Of a stretch of DNA of 64,000 nucleotides, positions 18,656 to 27,655 are shown piece after piece. Position 1 is the stretch's first letter; the number at the start of each line of letters is the position of its first letter. The position numbers were made by a program, and so were the translations under genes. Under the pieces are notes generated by a model that was not told the origin of the DNA, made no database searches, and saw only the letters and a program-made list of their open reading frames with translations. This DNA is from Pseudoalteromonas piscicida (lineage in GTDB: Bacteria > Pseudomonadota > Gammaproteobacteria > Enterobacterales > Alteromonadaceae), in assembly GCF_002208135.1 (NCBI RefSeq), contig NZ_CP021646.1, positions 1,285,501-1,349,500 of the forward strand. Reading direction: 5' to 3'.

Positions 18656-19855
18656 TTATCTCTCATCATTATCTGTGTTATTCAACTGGTTGCTTGCAAC
18701 ACCTCTCAATAAGGCTAATTTGCCTTCGTAACGCGCTTTGTCGTGATCGAAGACAGACACTTTGTATGCTTTGTTGAGGTAATACTCGGCTTTTTCTCTA
18801 TTCCCTTCTTCAAAAGCGACTTTTGCTAATCCAAAGTAACTGCCATGAATACTACGGTCGAGTTGATAAGCTTTTTGATAAAAATGCTTAGCGCGACTTA
18901 AATTTCCATGCTTAAACGCTTCGTTACCCAACACTAACATGTAATAAGGGTTGCTCTTTCTTAAGTTGTGAATATTGGCCTCAATCATTTTAGCTTCGCG
19001 GTCGCGCTCTGTAAGATGATAAAGCTTCGCAAGATTGCCGAGGGCATTACGATTGTCGTGGTTAATGGCCAGTGCTTGGTTGTATGCGCGCTCCGCAAGG
19101 TCATACTGCTGAGTAAGGCGATACAAAATCCCAAGATTACCCCATGCGCCATCGTGATAGGGGTCGGTCTCAACCGCCGCTTTGTAGTAACTGTAGGCCA
19201 TGTCAAGGTCGCCATTAATCATTGCCATGGCACCTTTGTTGTTATAAAACATGGATAAGATAGTGTTTGTATCTATTGCTGATGTGCTAAATTGTTGTGC
19301 TCGGCTATTGGGGTCAAAGTCAACGGTAACGGAAGCGGGTTTCACATAAAGCGTTTTTACAGCGTCTTGAGTATTATCCACCTCAAAGATTTTGATGTTT
19401 ACGTGCCCTGTAAGCAGACTGTAGCCTTGGCTCTCATCCCAGTATTCGGGTATGTGCACACGCTGAAATTGAGTTCTCAAACCCACTTGTCTAGCGATAG
19501 CATGCGTTAAAATTGATAGCGACAGACAATTGGCATTCATATTACTGAAAGCTTGGGTTGCAGTGAGATTAGCGCCGGATAAATATGACATTGAATCGTC
19601 ACCACTATTGACTAAAAACGCCATCAACATTTTTGCTCGTTTAACCCCAATTTCATCGTTGTGAAAATATTGAGCGAGTTTTGCTTTAATTTGATTGTTT
19701 AGTTGAAATACCTCTGAGTATGACTCTACGGGCTGAATATCAAATTGATGATCCGAATTGAGAATTGATGTGTCTATTGTCGCTTTGGGAGTACTATTAC
19801 AGGCACTAAGTAATACACTAAGCATAATAATAGAGAACTGAATTAATATCTTCAT
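18656..19855 (-). CDS. TPR-repeat lipoprotein with a transglutaminase-like N-terminal region
   Basis: A 399-residue lipoprotein (MKILIQFSIIMLSVLLSACNS; lipobox LSAC). Residues about 75-175 resemble a transglutaminase-like fold: a Cys in NANCLSLSILTHAIARQVGLRTQFQ and a His in SLLTGHVNIKIFEV. Residues about 215-375 are TPR repeats (GAWGNLGILYRLTQQYDLAERAYNQAL, NALGNLAKLYHLTERDREAKM, NEAFKHGNLSRAKHFYQKAY). Its substrate and partners are not known; TPRs suggest a scaffold at the inner face of the outer membrane. The next gene, eight bases downstream, is the M28 peptidase, so the two probably act together. Confidence 0.8.
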   Translation of the reverse strand: MKILIQFSIIMLSVLLSACNSTPKATIDTSILNSDHQFDIQPVESYSEVFQLNNQIKAKLAQYFHNDEIGVKRAKMLMAFLVNSGDDSMSYLSGANLTATQAFSNMNANCLSLSILTHAIARQVGLRTQFQRVHIPEYWDESQGYSLLTGHVNIKIFEVDNTQDAVKTLYVKPASVTVDFDPNSRAQQFSTSAIDTNTILSMFYNNKGAMAMINGDLDMAYSYYKAAVETDPYHDGAWGNLGILYRLTQQYDLAERAYNQALAINHDNRNALGNLAKLYHLTERDREAKMIEANIHNLRKSNPYYMLVLGNEAFKHGNLSRAKHFYQKAYQLDRSIHGSYFGLAKVAFEEGNREKAEYYLNKAYKVSVFDHDKARYEGKLALLRGVASNQLNNTDNDER

Positions 19856-19994
19856 ACAACCTCCAGATTGGACATTCGGCTGACTTTTAGTTATTGCTTA
19901 ACTGCTTACCTAAGGCCCTTACTATTATTGAATTTAGACTATAATTGCAAAATTTGCGCGGTGTGATTGTTACACCATGTAACAAAGAGGGGGA

Positions 19995-20034
19995 TAAGGT
20001 AAGCCTGCAAGGCTGAGCGTGCAGGCTTACCTTA
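19995..20034 (-). terminator. Hairpin terminator after the chemoreceptor gene
   Basis: A perfect 15-bp stem (19995-20009 with 20020-20034) and ten-base loop lie just past the stop of the minus-strand chemoreceptor. The minus-strand sequence after the stem is pyrimidine-rich (TCCCCCTCTTTGTT), a weak but acceptable tail. Confidence 0.65.
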
Positions 20035-20048
20035 GGGTTGAAGAGCGC

Positions 20049-21950
20049 TTAAAAGCTTGCGACTAGATCATCAAGCGTTTTTGCTGATGCAGCGAGACGC
20101 TGGATAGCCTGCTCTGTGTCGAGCTGCTCATTCATCACAGCATCGCTTATTTCGCTAATTTGCTCGATATTACGGCCAACGTCCGCCACGACATTACTTT
20201 GCTCTTCGGTCGTTGTAGCGATAAGCGCAGTCATGTCATTTATTTGATTTGCGGTTTCCGAGATTTCCAACATTAATTCCACTGACGATTGCATCGTTTT
20301 AACACTTTGCTCTGCTTGTTCACTGGATTGTTGAATCTGGTTTACGACAGCGCCAGACACTTGAGTTAACTCAGAGATCGTCGCTTGGATCTCGTCGGTA
20401 GATTGTGATGTACGGCTCGCAAGTGCTCTAACTTCATCTGCAACGACGGCAAACCCACGACCGTGCTCACCTGCTCGTGCGGACTCAATCGCGGCATTGA
20501 GAGCAAGCAAGTTGGTTTGTTCAGATATGCCTCTGATCACATCAACGATGTTGGCAATTGACTGTGTTTTTTCTGCCAATGTAGCGACTTGACCTGCCAT
20601 ATTTTCGATGTCACCAGCTAGGAGGTGAAGTGTTTCTTGGCTTTCTTGCACGCCTTGACGGCTGCGCTTGGTTGACGCTTTACTTTCTTCTGTCAACTTT
20701 GCCGTGTTGGTCGCGCTGCTCGCTATCTCTTGTACTGTTGCACCCATCTCATTGATTGCCGCGGCAACAGACATAGTTTGAGACTTTTGTTCATCCAGTG
20801 ACTGAGAGTTTAGCTGGCTCTGTTTGAACACAGATTCACTTGTCACACGAATCGAGCGGCTTTCTTCAGCAACCATGTGGATAGCTTCTTCGATCTTAGC
20901 TATAAACTGGTTGAAGCCGCCAGCCAAAGCGTGTAGCTCGGGCTGTGCTGAGTCTGGTAAGCGATAATTGAGTTTTGCGTCGCCGCTGCCAAGCTGTTCA
21001 AATAAATCAGCCATCTTTTTAAGTGGGGCGCTTAAGTTTTTAGCCAGTAGCATACTAAAAAAGCTCGCCACTAGTGCGATCACTAGCGCAAAACCAATGA
21101 TTTGCCACTGCAGGGAAGTGATCCCACTATTGACTTCACTGGTTGGCACTTGGGCAATAACAAGTAATTCTGTGTTTGGAATTGGACTCGCCGCAACTAA
21201 ATTGGTTTCGCCATTCACTTCCAACTCTTCAACAATAAATCCTCGTGCTGAGGTGAAGTCACGGCTTTGCTGACCGTAAAAGTCTTCGATTGAGGACTTT
21301 GCTACTTTGCTTGCATCTGGGTGCAATTGCACCGTACCTTGCCTGTTAATGACGAAAACAAAGCCACTTTGCTCGATTTTCATGTTGGCAAGCATCGCTT
21401 GCATGTCATCAATACTTTTCGCAAGTCCAGCTAAACCAATGCCGTTTGGCTGTTGATGGTTTACAAACATTTTTACGTCGCCTGGAGCTTCTTGGTAAAT
21501 ACTAATAGAGTATGCTGAGTCACCGGTGGTAAAGTCGAAAAACCAACCATCTTGCTCTCTATTTAGTACCCGTAAAAAGCCGTTTTGATTCCAATATTGG
21601 TTGGTTTCACGGTTAGCCCAAGAAGCAGTAACTAAGTCATACTGCGCCGCAATACGCTTAAGTTCGTTGACAAGGAGTTTTTCATCCAAAGTATTTTGCT
21701 TAGCACTTTGAGTGATCAATAAGTTGCCTGAAAGCTGTTCGGCTGCATTTTTCAATGTGTCTATCTGCTTACTTAATGATTTATTGATACTTTCTATCTT
21801 GCTTGGCAATTCAGATTGCATCATGCGTTCATTAATGAGCGTTTTGGCGCTGTAAAGCGAGGTAAACCCAATTAAACAAGCGACAGCAATTGCAATGAGA
21901 CTACCCAAAAGGGTAATTCTTTGAGTAATTGTTAAACCTGTGTTTTGCAT
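20049..21950 (-). CDS. Methyl-accepting chemotaxis protein with periplasmic dCache-type sensor
   Basis: A 633-residue transmembrane chemoreceptor. A first membrane helix (about residues 12-32) is followed by a periplasmic sensor of about 240 residues that looks like dCache ([52 protein letters not shown]), a second helix (about 277-298), a HAMP domain and the methyl-accepting signalling domain with the near-invariant hairpin tip [37 protein letters not shown]. It has no C-terminal NWETF-like pentapeptide for CheR docking. The ligand cannot be predicted from the sequence. Monocistronic. Confidence 0.93.
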   Translation of the reverse strand: MQNTGLTITQRITLLGSLIAIAVACLIGFTSLYSAKTLINERMMQSELPSKIESINKSLSKQIDTLKNAAEQLSGNLLITQSAKQNTLDEKLLVNELKRIAAQYDLVTASWANRETNQYWNQNGFLRVLNREQDGWFFDFTTGDSAYSISIYQEAPGDVKMFVNHQQPNGIGLAGLAKSIDDMQAMLANMKIEQSGFVFVINRQGTVQLHPDASKVAKSSIEDFYGQQSRDFTSARGFIVEELEVNGETNLVAASPIPNTELLVIAQVPTSEVNSGITSLQWQIIGFALVIALVASFFSMLLAKNLSAPLKKMADLFEQLGSGDAKLNYRLPDSAQPELHALAGGFNQFIAKIEEAIHMVAEESRSIRVTSESVFKQSQLNSQSLDEQKSQTMSVAAAINEMGATVQEIASSATNTAKLTEESKASTKRSRQGVQESQETLHLLAGDIENMAGQVATLAEKTQSIANIVDVIRGISEQTNLLALNAAIESARAGEHGRGFAVVADEVRALASRTSQSTDEIQATISELTQVSGAVVNQIQQSSEQAEQSVKTMQSSVELMLEISETANQINDMTALIATTTEEQSNVVADVGRNIEQISEISDAVMNEQLDTEQAIQRLAASAKTLDDLVASF

Positions 21951-21983
21951 TCGATCTGTGTGTGTAATCCCGTGGAACCAACT

Positions 21984-21992
21984 ATTCTAGCA
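21984..21992 (-). promoter_or_regulatory. Possible extended -10 promoter of the chemoreceptor gene
   Basis: On the minus strand, TGCTAGAAT (extended -10 form TGnTAnAAT) lies 34 bases before the chemoreceptor start. No convincing -35 and no sigma-28 consensus were seen. Confidence 0.35.
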
Positions 21993-22212
21993 TAGTAAAT
22001 AACCAGCTCGGAACAAGTAACAATCAAAATCACAAAAAAATAATTTTGGTTTATGAAATAAAGTTAAAACCAGAATTTAGTGTTAACCGTATTTGTGTTA
22101 AATGATAGTTTATGTTGATGAATGGAGATAAAAGGCCACAATCTCAGGGTGGAAAGTGACCTTGGTTACTAACAAGCGAACTTTATTATCGACGCAAATT
22201 TATTTCTAATAA

Positions 22213-23685
22213 CTAAATAATCTTTTTCATATCTGACATATAACCACGTAGTGTTTCGCCTACTTTTTCTACAGGATGGTTGCGGATCGCACGGTTCACC
22301 GCGATGAGCTTTTGGTTGTCAACATAGTTATCATTGTTTGACAAGCCTCCACCAATTTCACGCTTTGTGATTGACTCCATAAATGGCTTCAATAGTGGTA
22401 AACATGCGTGATTGTATAGGTAGCAGCCATATTCGGCGGTATCTGAAATCGTACGATTCATCTCAAACAGCTTTTTGCGTGCGATGGTATTCGCGATTAG
22501 CGGCGTTTCGTGCAGTGATTCGTAGTAAGCTGATTCATCAATAATGCCAGCGGCTGTCATGGTTTCAAACGCCAGCTCTACACCGGCTTTAACCATAGCA
22601 ACCATTAAAATACCTTGGTCGAAGAAAGTCTGCTCTGAAATTTCAGCATCCGTATTAGCTTGCTTTTCAAACGCGGTTTGTGCGGTTTCTGCACGCCATG
22701 TAAGCAATTTATTGTCGTTTTCAGCCCAGTCAGCCATCATGCCCTCTGAAAACTCGCCGCTGATGATGTCGTCCATATGCTTGTTGTAAAGCGGGCGCAT
22801 GATACCTTTTAGTTGCTCGCTCAGTTCAAATGCGCGTAACTTGGCGGGGTTAGACAACCTGTCCATCATATTGGTGATACCACCATGTTTTAGCGCTTCG
22901 GTGATGATCTCCCAGCCATATTGTACGAGCTTTGATGCATATCCAGGCTCTATCCCTTCTTCTACCATTTTGTCGAAGCATAGTAGTGAACCGGTTTGCA
23001 ACATACCACATAGGATGGTTTGCTCACCCATTAGATCTGATTTAACTTCGGCGATAAATGATGACTTTAATACACCAGCTCGATGACCACCAGTTCCTGC
23101 CGCGTATGCCTTAGCTTGCTCAAGGCCTTTACCTTCAGGGTCGTTTTCAGGGTGAACTGCAATCAACGTAGGTACACCAAAGCCGCGTTTATATTCTTCA
23201 CGTACTTCTGTGCCAGGACATTTTGGTGCAACCATGATTACGGTGATGTCTTCACGCACTCGCATGCCTTCTTCTACGATATTAAAGCCGTGAGAATAAG
23301 CGAGTGTTGCGCCTTTTTTCATTAACGGCATTACCGCGTTTACAACAGAAGTATGCTGCTTGTCAGGCGTTAAGTTTAGGACCAAGTCCGCTTCCGGAAT
23401 GAGTTCTTCATAGGTGCCAACAATAAAACCATTTTCAGAGGCATTAAGGAACGATTGACGTTTTTCCTCGATTGCAGATGGACGTAGTGCATAACTGACG
23501 TTTAAGCCAGAGTCTCTTAAGTTCAGACCTTGGTTTAAGCCCTGCGCGCCACAACCAACGATGACCAGTTTTTTACCAATCAGAACGTCGACACCTTGTT
23601 CGAATTCTTTTGGATCCATGAATTCACATTGAGAAAGCTGAGCTAATTGCTCACGTAAAGATAAAGTATTAAAGTAGTTCGACAT
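22213..23685 (-). CDS. ilvC: IlvC, ketol-acid reductoisomerase (class II)
   Basis: IlvC converts acetolactate or acetohydroxybutyrate to the dihydroxy acids in valine, isoleucine and leucine synthesis, using NADPH and Mg2+. At 490 residues it is the long class II form as in E. coli, with a duplicated C-terminal knotted domain. The Rossmann motif is [20 protein letters not shown], with Arg/Ser residues after strand 2 ([13 protein letters not shown]) that favour NADPH. Further family sequence: [23 protein letters not shown] and [22 protein letters not shown]. It is divergent from ilvY, the activator gene, and is not near the rest of the ilv pathway in this window. Confidence 0.97.
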   Translation of the reverse strand: MSNYFNTLSLREQLAQLSQCEFMDPKEFEQGVDVLIGKKLVIVGCGAQGLNQGLNLRDSGLNVSYALRPSAIEEKRQSFLNASENGFIVGTYEELIPEADLVLNLTPDKQHTSVVNAVMPLMKKGATLAYSHGFNIVEEGMRVREDITVIMVAPKCPGTEVREEYKRGFGVPTLIAVHPENDPEGKGLEQAKAYAAGTGGHRAGVLKSSFIAEVKSDLMGEQTILCGMLQTGSLLCFDKMVEEGIEPGYASKLVQYGWEIITEALKHGGITNMMDRLSNPAKLRAFELSEQLKGIMRPLYNKHMDDIISGEFSEGMMADWAENDNKLLTWRAETAQTAFEKQANTDAEISEQTFFDQGILMVAMVKAGVELAFETMTAAGIIDESAYYESLHETPLIANTIARKKLFEMNRTISDTAEYGCYLYNHACLPLLKPFMESITKREIGGGLSNNDNYVDNQKLIAVNRAIRNHPVEKVGETLRGYMSDMKKII

Positions 23686-23757
23686 GATATTTCCTGATTC
23701 TGTAGAAATAGATTGAAGTCAGAGTAGGGCGAACTTTTGATTGCGTAAAATGATATA

Positions 23758-23778
23758 TTTGAACTATAGTGTTTCAAA
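23758..23778. promoter_or_regulatory. Candidate IlvY operator and ilvY promoter in the ilvC/ilvY gap
   Basis: An imperfect inverted repeat TTTGAAC...GTTTCAAA of LysR-operator type lies in the 105-base divergent gap, close to the ilvY start. It overlaps TATAGT (23765-23770), which with TTGCGT (23741-23746, 18-base spacer) could be the ilvY promoter. In enterics IlvY binds here to activate ilvC and repress itself. Confidence 0.45.
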
Positions 23779-23790
23779 AGGTGAAATGCT

Positions 23791-24684
23791 ATGAATCATA
23801 AACAATTAAAATATTTTTTGGCACTTGCAGATACACTGCATTTTTCTCGGGCGAGCGAACGCTGTTTTGTTAGCCCTCCGACATTAAGTCGTCAAATCAA
23901 ACAGTTAGAAGAGGAAGTCGGCGCGCCTTTATTCCTACGAGACAACCGAACCGTTGAGCTGACTCAACACGGCAAAGCATTCGTTCATTACGCGCAAGCG
24001 ACGCTGGCCAGCTGGCGGCAATTTAAGAGCGAATGTGTTGACGATGATAAGCCTTTGACTGGTGAGCTGAGCTTATTTTGTTCAGTGACCGCCACTTACA
24101 GTTTTATTTATGATCTATTTTCCAAATTTCGCCATCAATACCCGCAAGTAGAGCTAAACCTTATTACCGGCGATCCTGCACATTCAATAGCAGAAGTTGC
24201 TAGTAGTAAGGAAGATATCGCGGTAGCAGTGAAGCCAAAACATCTACCAAGCGGTATAGAATACTTGCCAATCGGCCGTTCAAGATTAGTGTTCATTGGC
24301 CCAACGATGGATTGTCCGCTTAAGTCTATTATTGATGAATATAGTCATAGTGAAATGCCGTGGCAGAGGCTATCTTTTATTATGCCAGAGCGAGGTGTGT
24401 TAAAAGACCGCATTGATGACTTTTGCAAAAAACACAATTTTGTTCCTAAGGTTTATGCGCATGTTTCGGGTCATGAAGCTATGGTTGCGCTCGCAAGTTT
24501 AGGTTTTGGTATTGCGTGTGTCCCCGAGATAGTAATTAGTCAAAGTCCATTTAAAAACCAAGTTCAGCTATTGCAGCTTAGATCGGACGAGATTGAAATT
24601 GGACTTGTAACTAAGAATAAACGGTTATATGACCCCGTTGTTAAAGCGCTTTGGGATACGGCAAAAGGATTGTTTACGTTGTAA
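23791..24684 (+). CDS. ilvY: IlvY, LysR-type activator of ilvC
   Basis: A 297-residue LysR-family regulator: N-terminal winged HTH (MNHKQLKYFLALADTLHFSRASER, VSPPTLSRQIKQLEEEVG) and a C-terminal periplasmic-binding-protein-like effector domain from about residue 90. The divergent pairing with ilvC is the diagnostic context: IlvY senses acetolactate/acetohydroxybutyrate and activates ilvC. The start ATG 23791 is close to the putative operator. The following response-regulator gene begins 63 bases after the stop with its own ribosome-binding site. Confidence 0.93.
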   Translation: MNHKQLKYFLALADTLHFSRASERCFVSPPTLSRQIKQLEEEVGAPLFLRDNRTVELTQHGKAFVHYAQATLASWRQFKSECVDDDKPLTGELSLFCSVTATYSFIYDLFSKFRHQYPQVELNLITGDPAHSIAEVASSKEDIAVAVKPKHLPSGIEYLPIGRSRLVFIGPTMDCPLKSIIDEYSHSEMPWQRLSFIMPERGVLKDRIDDFCKKHNFVPKVYAHVSGHEAMVALASLGFGIACVPEIVISQSPFKNQVQLLQLRSDEIEIGLVTKNKRLYDPVVKALWDTAKGLFTL

Positions 24685-24747
24685 AGCATCCATTCAGGTT
24701 GCGTGACTACACTGTGTTCATCCATGTTGAATGAATGAGGTGCGTCC

Positions 24748-25443
24748 GTGTCCACTATCTTGGTTGCACAAAGCAATAACACTATATTGACATCACAACA
24801 AAAAATGCTTGAAGAGCAAGGCTATACTGTTGAGTTGTTGAGGGAATTAGGTCAATTGAACGGTTTTTCAGGGAAATCCATTAACGGTATCGTGCTTGAT
24901 CAAGCCATCGCATCCGTACCAACCTGCGATTCAATCAGCCAATTTAGACAAAGATTCAAAGCCCCCGTGATCGTTAGTCTCGACAGCGACGACGAGGATG
25001 TCCACAGCCTGTTTTTAGAGCTTGGCGCTGATGAAGTTATTTCCAAAGATGCAAAGCCGAGACTATGGCGAGCTCGACTTGATGCAGTGCTAAGAAGACA
25101 AGCTGCAAACTCACAGTTTGATGATGAGCCAGAGCAATTAACCTTTGGCCAGCTCCATATCGACAAAAACACCAGACGTGTGAGTTATGGGCAGGAGCGC
25201 ATTGACCTCACAACTCATGAGTTTGAGTTGCTATGGTTACTTGCGAGCAATGGCGGCAAAGTAGTGAAACGTGACTTTGTGTACGAGCAGATCCTTGGCA
25301 AATACTATCGCCCAGATACTCGGACAATAGACGTTAGAATTTCTCGCTTGCGTAAAAAGCTGCATGATAATCCAAGTCGACCAGAGAAGATCAAAACTAT
25401 TTGGCGTCAAGGTTATTTGTTTGTTACAGATGTTTGGAACTAG
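24748..25443 (+). CDS. Orphan OmpR/RstA-type response regulator with an atypical receiver domain
   Basis: 231 residues: an N-terminal receiver-like domain and a C-terminal OmpR-type winged helix (LTFGQLHIDKNTRRVSYG, LTTHEFELLWLLASNGGKVVKRDFVYEQ, RTIDVRISRLRKKLHD). The DNA-binding half is close to RstA. The receiver keeps an Asp at the usual phosphorylation place (GIVLDQAI, Asp51) and a Lys near the end (ISKD), but the acidic Mg2+-binding pair after strand 1 is replaced (ILVAQSN; Gln8-Ser9), so normal phosphorylation is doubtful. Start is GTG 24748, with GAGG seven bases upstream. No histidine kinase gene is adjacent. It is followed by a very strong terminator. Confidence 0.85.
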   Translation: MSTILVAQSNNTILTSQQKMLEEQGYTVELLRELGQLNGFSGKSINGIVLDQAIASVPTCDSISQFRQRFKAPVIVSLDSDDEDVHSLFLELGADEVISKDAKPRLWRARLDAVLRRQAANSQFDDEPEQLTFGQLHIDKNTRRVSYGQERIDLTTHEFELLWLLASNGGKVVKRDFVYEQILGKYYRPDTRTIDVRISRLRKKLHDNPSRPEKIKTIWRQGYLFVTDVWN

Positions 25444-25528
25444 CAATCATTCATTTGATATAACGCAAAGATACGTCGAATTTTTCGAATGCTCAATTCG
25501 GAGAAATTTGTGAAACGAGTTCCTGATA

Positions 25529-25566
25529 CAAAAGGATAACGCCATTTTTATGGCGTTATCCTTTTG
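25529..25566. terminator. Strong bidirectional-type terminator after the orphan response regulator
   Basis: A perfect 17-bp stem (25529-25545 with 25550-25566), TTTT loop, followed by TTTTAT. It isolates the response-regulator gene from the iron-type cluster downstream. The rest of the 25444-25752 gap holds the promoter/Fur-like region described separately. Confidence 0.9.
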
Positions 25567-25661
25567 TTTTATATGGAGTATCTATATTCTTTTTGACGAG
25601 TCATTGCGCTGGAGTAGTTAGCTGTTACGTAGCATTCTTAAAAAAATTGTTATTTATACAA

Positions 25662-25700
25662 TGCAAATAATATTGATTGCTATTTAGGTGTGTGTATACT
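25662..25700 (+). promoter_or_regulatory. Promoter with overlapping Fur-box-like sequence for the imelysin/TonB cluster
   Basis: TTGATT (25673-25678), a 16-base spacer and TATACT (25695-25700) form a plausible sigma-70 promoter. The -35 region is embedded in an AT-rich stretch (GCAAATAATATTGATTGC, 25663-25680) with partial matches to the repeated NATWAT units of a Fur box. Iron regulation fits the downstream genes, but the box match is imperfect. Confidence 0.45.
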
Positions 25701-25752
25701 TTACGCCTAGTTATGAAGATATAAACATAATTAGTCTCAAAGGAACAATTCA

Positions 25753-27579
25753 ATGGCACTTAAAAAGTCTCTGTTAACGACTGCTATACTCGCTGCAACT
25801 TTAGGTCTCACTGCATGTGGTGGCTCTAGCAGCAGCTCAAATGACAACGATGATAACAACACAACACCACCTCCAGCCACCAATGCCGCACCTACTATTA
25901 CCGTAGACAGCGCATCAGTATCTGAAGATACGCTTGGTGCTGCGGTTGCAAATATCTCTTTTTCTGACGATAGCGATGAAGTAAGTGCACTGACACTAAC
26001 CATCTCTGACAATCGTTTTGAAATTGTTGACGGTGCCGTAAAGCTCAAAGCTGCAAACGCACTAAATTTCGAACAGGTTGAAGGCGGTAAAGTATCGGTA
26101 ACTATCACGGCAACTGACAGTAAAGGCAAAAAAACAGAAGTTGACGCTGAAATCGCTGTTCAACAAATTGCTGAAGAAAACAAAGCGGGTGTAAACCGCT
26201 ATGCCTTTAATAACACACAAGGTGAATCGTCAGTTTCTTATTCTGGCCAAATCGCACGTCATGCGGCTATGGTTCATATCAAGAGCCTAATGGGTAAGCT
26301 TAATAATGAAACTGTGGGTAATGCTGTTGATCAAAAAACGGCTGAAGCGGCAATCGCGGAGATTAAAACCTTCTTAATGCCGACAGATACAGTGGTGTTG
26401 GATGAACCTCTAGATTTTGCTGTTGCGGCAAACGCAGCACAAACCACATTAGGACAAATATCAAGCTCACTAAAAAACGTCGCTGGTGAAGGTGGTAAAA
26501 TTGCAGGGCGCGATACCTCTAATATGCATAAAGCATGGGAAGAGGATGGGGTCATGGCTGGTTGGACTAACTTTGGTACACAGTCAAAAACACCTGAAGG
26601 TTTAGCTCTACATTATTTAGACCTGTTACAAGCGCAACTTCAGCAGTTTGAAAATGGCTCAACGATCAAAGCAGAGCATAATGGCACCGCTATCACACTG
26701 AACAAGTTATACGTAACACCAGAAGGGCTTGATCTTGCCCAGTTAATGCAAAAACATTTAAACGGTGCAGTGTCGCTTTCTCAAGGTGCGGATGATTATC
26801 TAGATGATTTACTTATTGGTGAAAAGTCAGCCGATAACGCGACATTGGCGGATGGCAAAAGCTACACAGAACTTGAGCACAAGTTTGATGAAGGCTATGG
26901 CTACTTCGGTGCCGCAATTGATTATCTAGACTATACAGATGATGAACTTTCAGCTAAAGGTGGCCGTGAAGCTTATGCGAGTGGTTATCATGATTTAGAC
27001 AACGATGGCAAAATCGATCTACTGTCTGAATTTAACTTCGGTAACTCAACCAATGCAGCAAAGCGTGACCGAGGAACTAAATCTAACACTAACCCAACTG
27101 ACTTCACTGCTGAAGCACAATTGGCGTTTATTGAAGCGCGTAAACTAATTAACGGTAACTTTGGTACTAACGTTGCTCAGTGGTCAGATGAAGATAAAGC
27201 ACGTTTAGAAACGTTACGTAATCAAGCGTTGCTAGCATGGGAAAAATCGATCGCAGCGACGGTTGTACACTACATCAACGACACAATTTCAGATGATGAT
27301 GGTGATTTAGACGATATCGCATCAGGCAATTTTGATGCTGATCAATTCTACACAGTTGCAAAGCACTGGTCAGAAATGAAAGGCTTCGCATTAAACTTCC
27401 AGTTTAATCCGTTTTCTCCTGTCACAGATGCAGATTTTGTTAAAATCCATGAATTGATGGGTGATAAGCCTGAATTCGCGGCGGATAAAGTGGAAGCTTA
27501 TAAGACTGCTTTATTGGAAGCGCGAGAAATCATCGCAACTGCATATGATTTTGATGCTGAGAATGTTGCCAACTGGTAA
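25753..27579 (+). CDS. DUF4856-like lipoprotein with N-terminal cadherin-like domain
   Basis: A 608-residue lipoprotein (MALKKSLLTTAILAATLGLTACGGS; lipobox LTAC) with a Ser/Asn/Asp-rich linker and a Cadherin-like repeat at about residues 40-140 (PTITVDSASVSEDTLGAAV, VEGGKVSVTITATDSKG). The remaining about 450 residues read as a DUF4856 domain (RYAFNNTQGESSVSYSGQIARHAAM; MAGWTNFGTQSKTPEGLALHYLDLLQ). A calcium-binding-loop-like DLDNDGKIDLLSE occurs at about residue 415. AAGGA lies eight bases before the ATG. Function unknown; it is the first gene of a cluster with an imelysin-like lipoprotein and a FecA-like receptor, so a surface or periplasmic role in iron acquisition is the natural inference. 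Confidence 0.78.
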   Translation: MALKKSLLTTAILAATLGLTACGGSSSSSNDNDDNNTTPPPATNAAPTITVDSASVSEDTLGAAVANISFSDDSDEVSALTLTISDNRFEIVDGAVKLKAANALNFEQVEGGKVSVTITATDSKGKKTEVDAEIAVQQIAEENKAGVNRYAFNNTQGESSVSYSGQIARHAAMVHIKSLMGKLNNETVGNAVDQKTAEAAIAEIKTFLMPTDTVVLDEPLDFAVAANAAQTTLGQISSSLKNVAGEGGKIAGRDTSNMHKAWEEDGVMAGWTNFGTQSKTPEGLALHYLDLLQAQLQQFENGSTIKAEHNGTAITLNKLYVTPEGLDLAQLMQKHLNGAVSLSQGADDYLDDLLIGEKSADNATLADGKSYTELEHKFDEGYGYFGAAIDYLDYTDDELSAKGGREAYASGYHDLDNDGKIDLLSEFNFGNSTNAAKRDRGTKSNTNPTDFTAEAQLAFIEARKLINGNFGTNVAQWSDEDKARLETLRNQALLAWEKSIAATVVHYINDTISDDDGDLDDIASGNFDADQFYTVAKHWSEMKGFALNFQFNPFSPVTDADFVKIHELMGDKPEFAADKVEAYKTALLEAREIIATAYDFDAENVANW

Positions 27580-27602
27580 TCTAAATTTTCGTTTATAACG
27601 TT

Positions 27603-27634
27603 AAAAGGTTAGCCGTTTATTCTGCTAACCTTTT
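27603..27634 (+). terminator. Hairpin between the DUF4856-like and imelysin-like genes
   Basis: An 11-bp stem AAAAGGTTAGC / GCTAACCTTTT with a ten-base loop, followed by GTTGT. It lies inside the presumed operon, so it may reduce expression of downstream genes or protect the upstream mRNA end rather than end transcription completely. Confidence 0.7.
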
Positions 27635-27655
27635 GTTGTATATAGATAATAGAGA

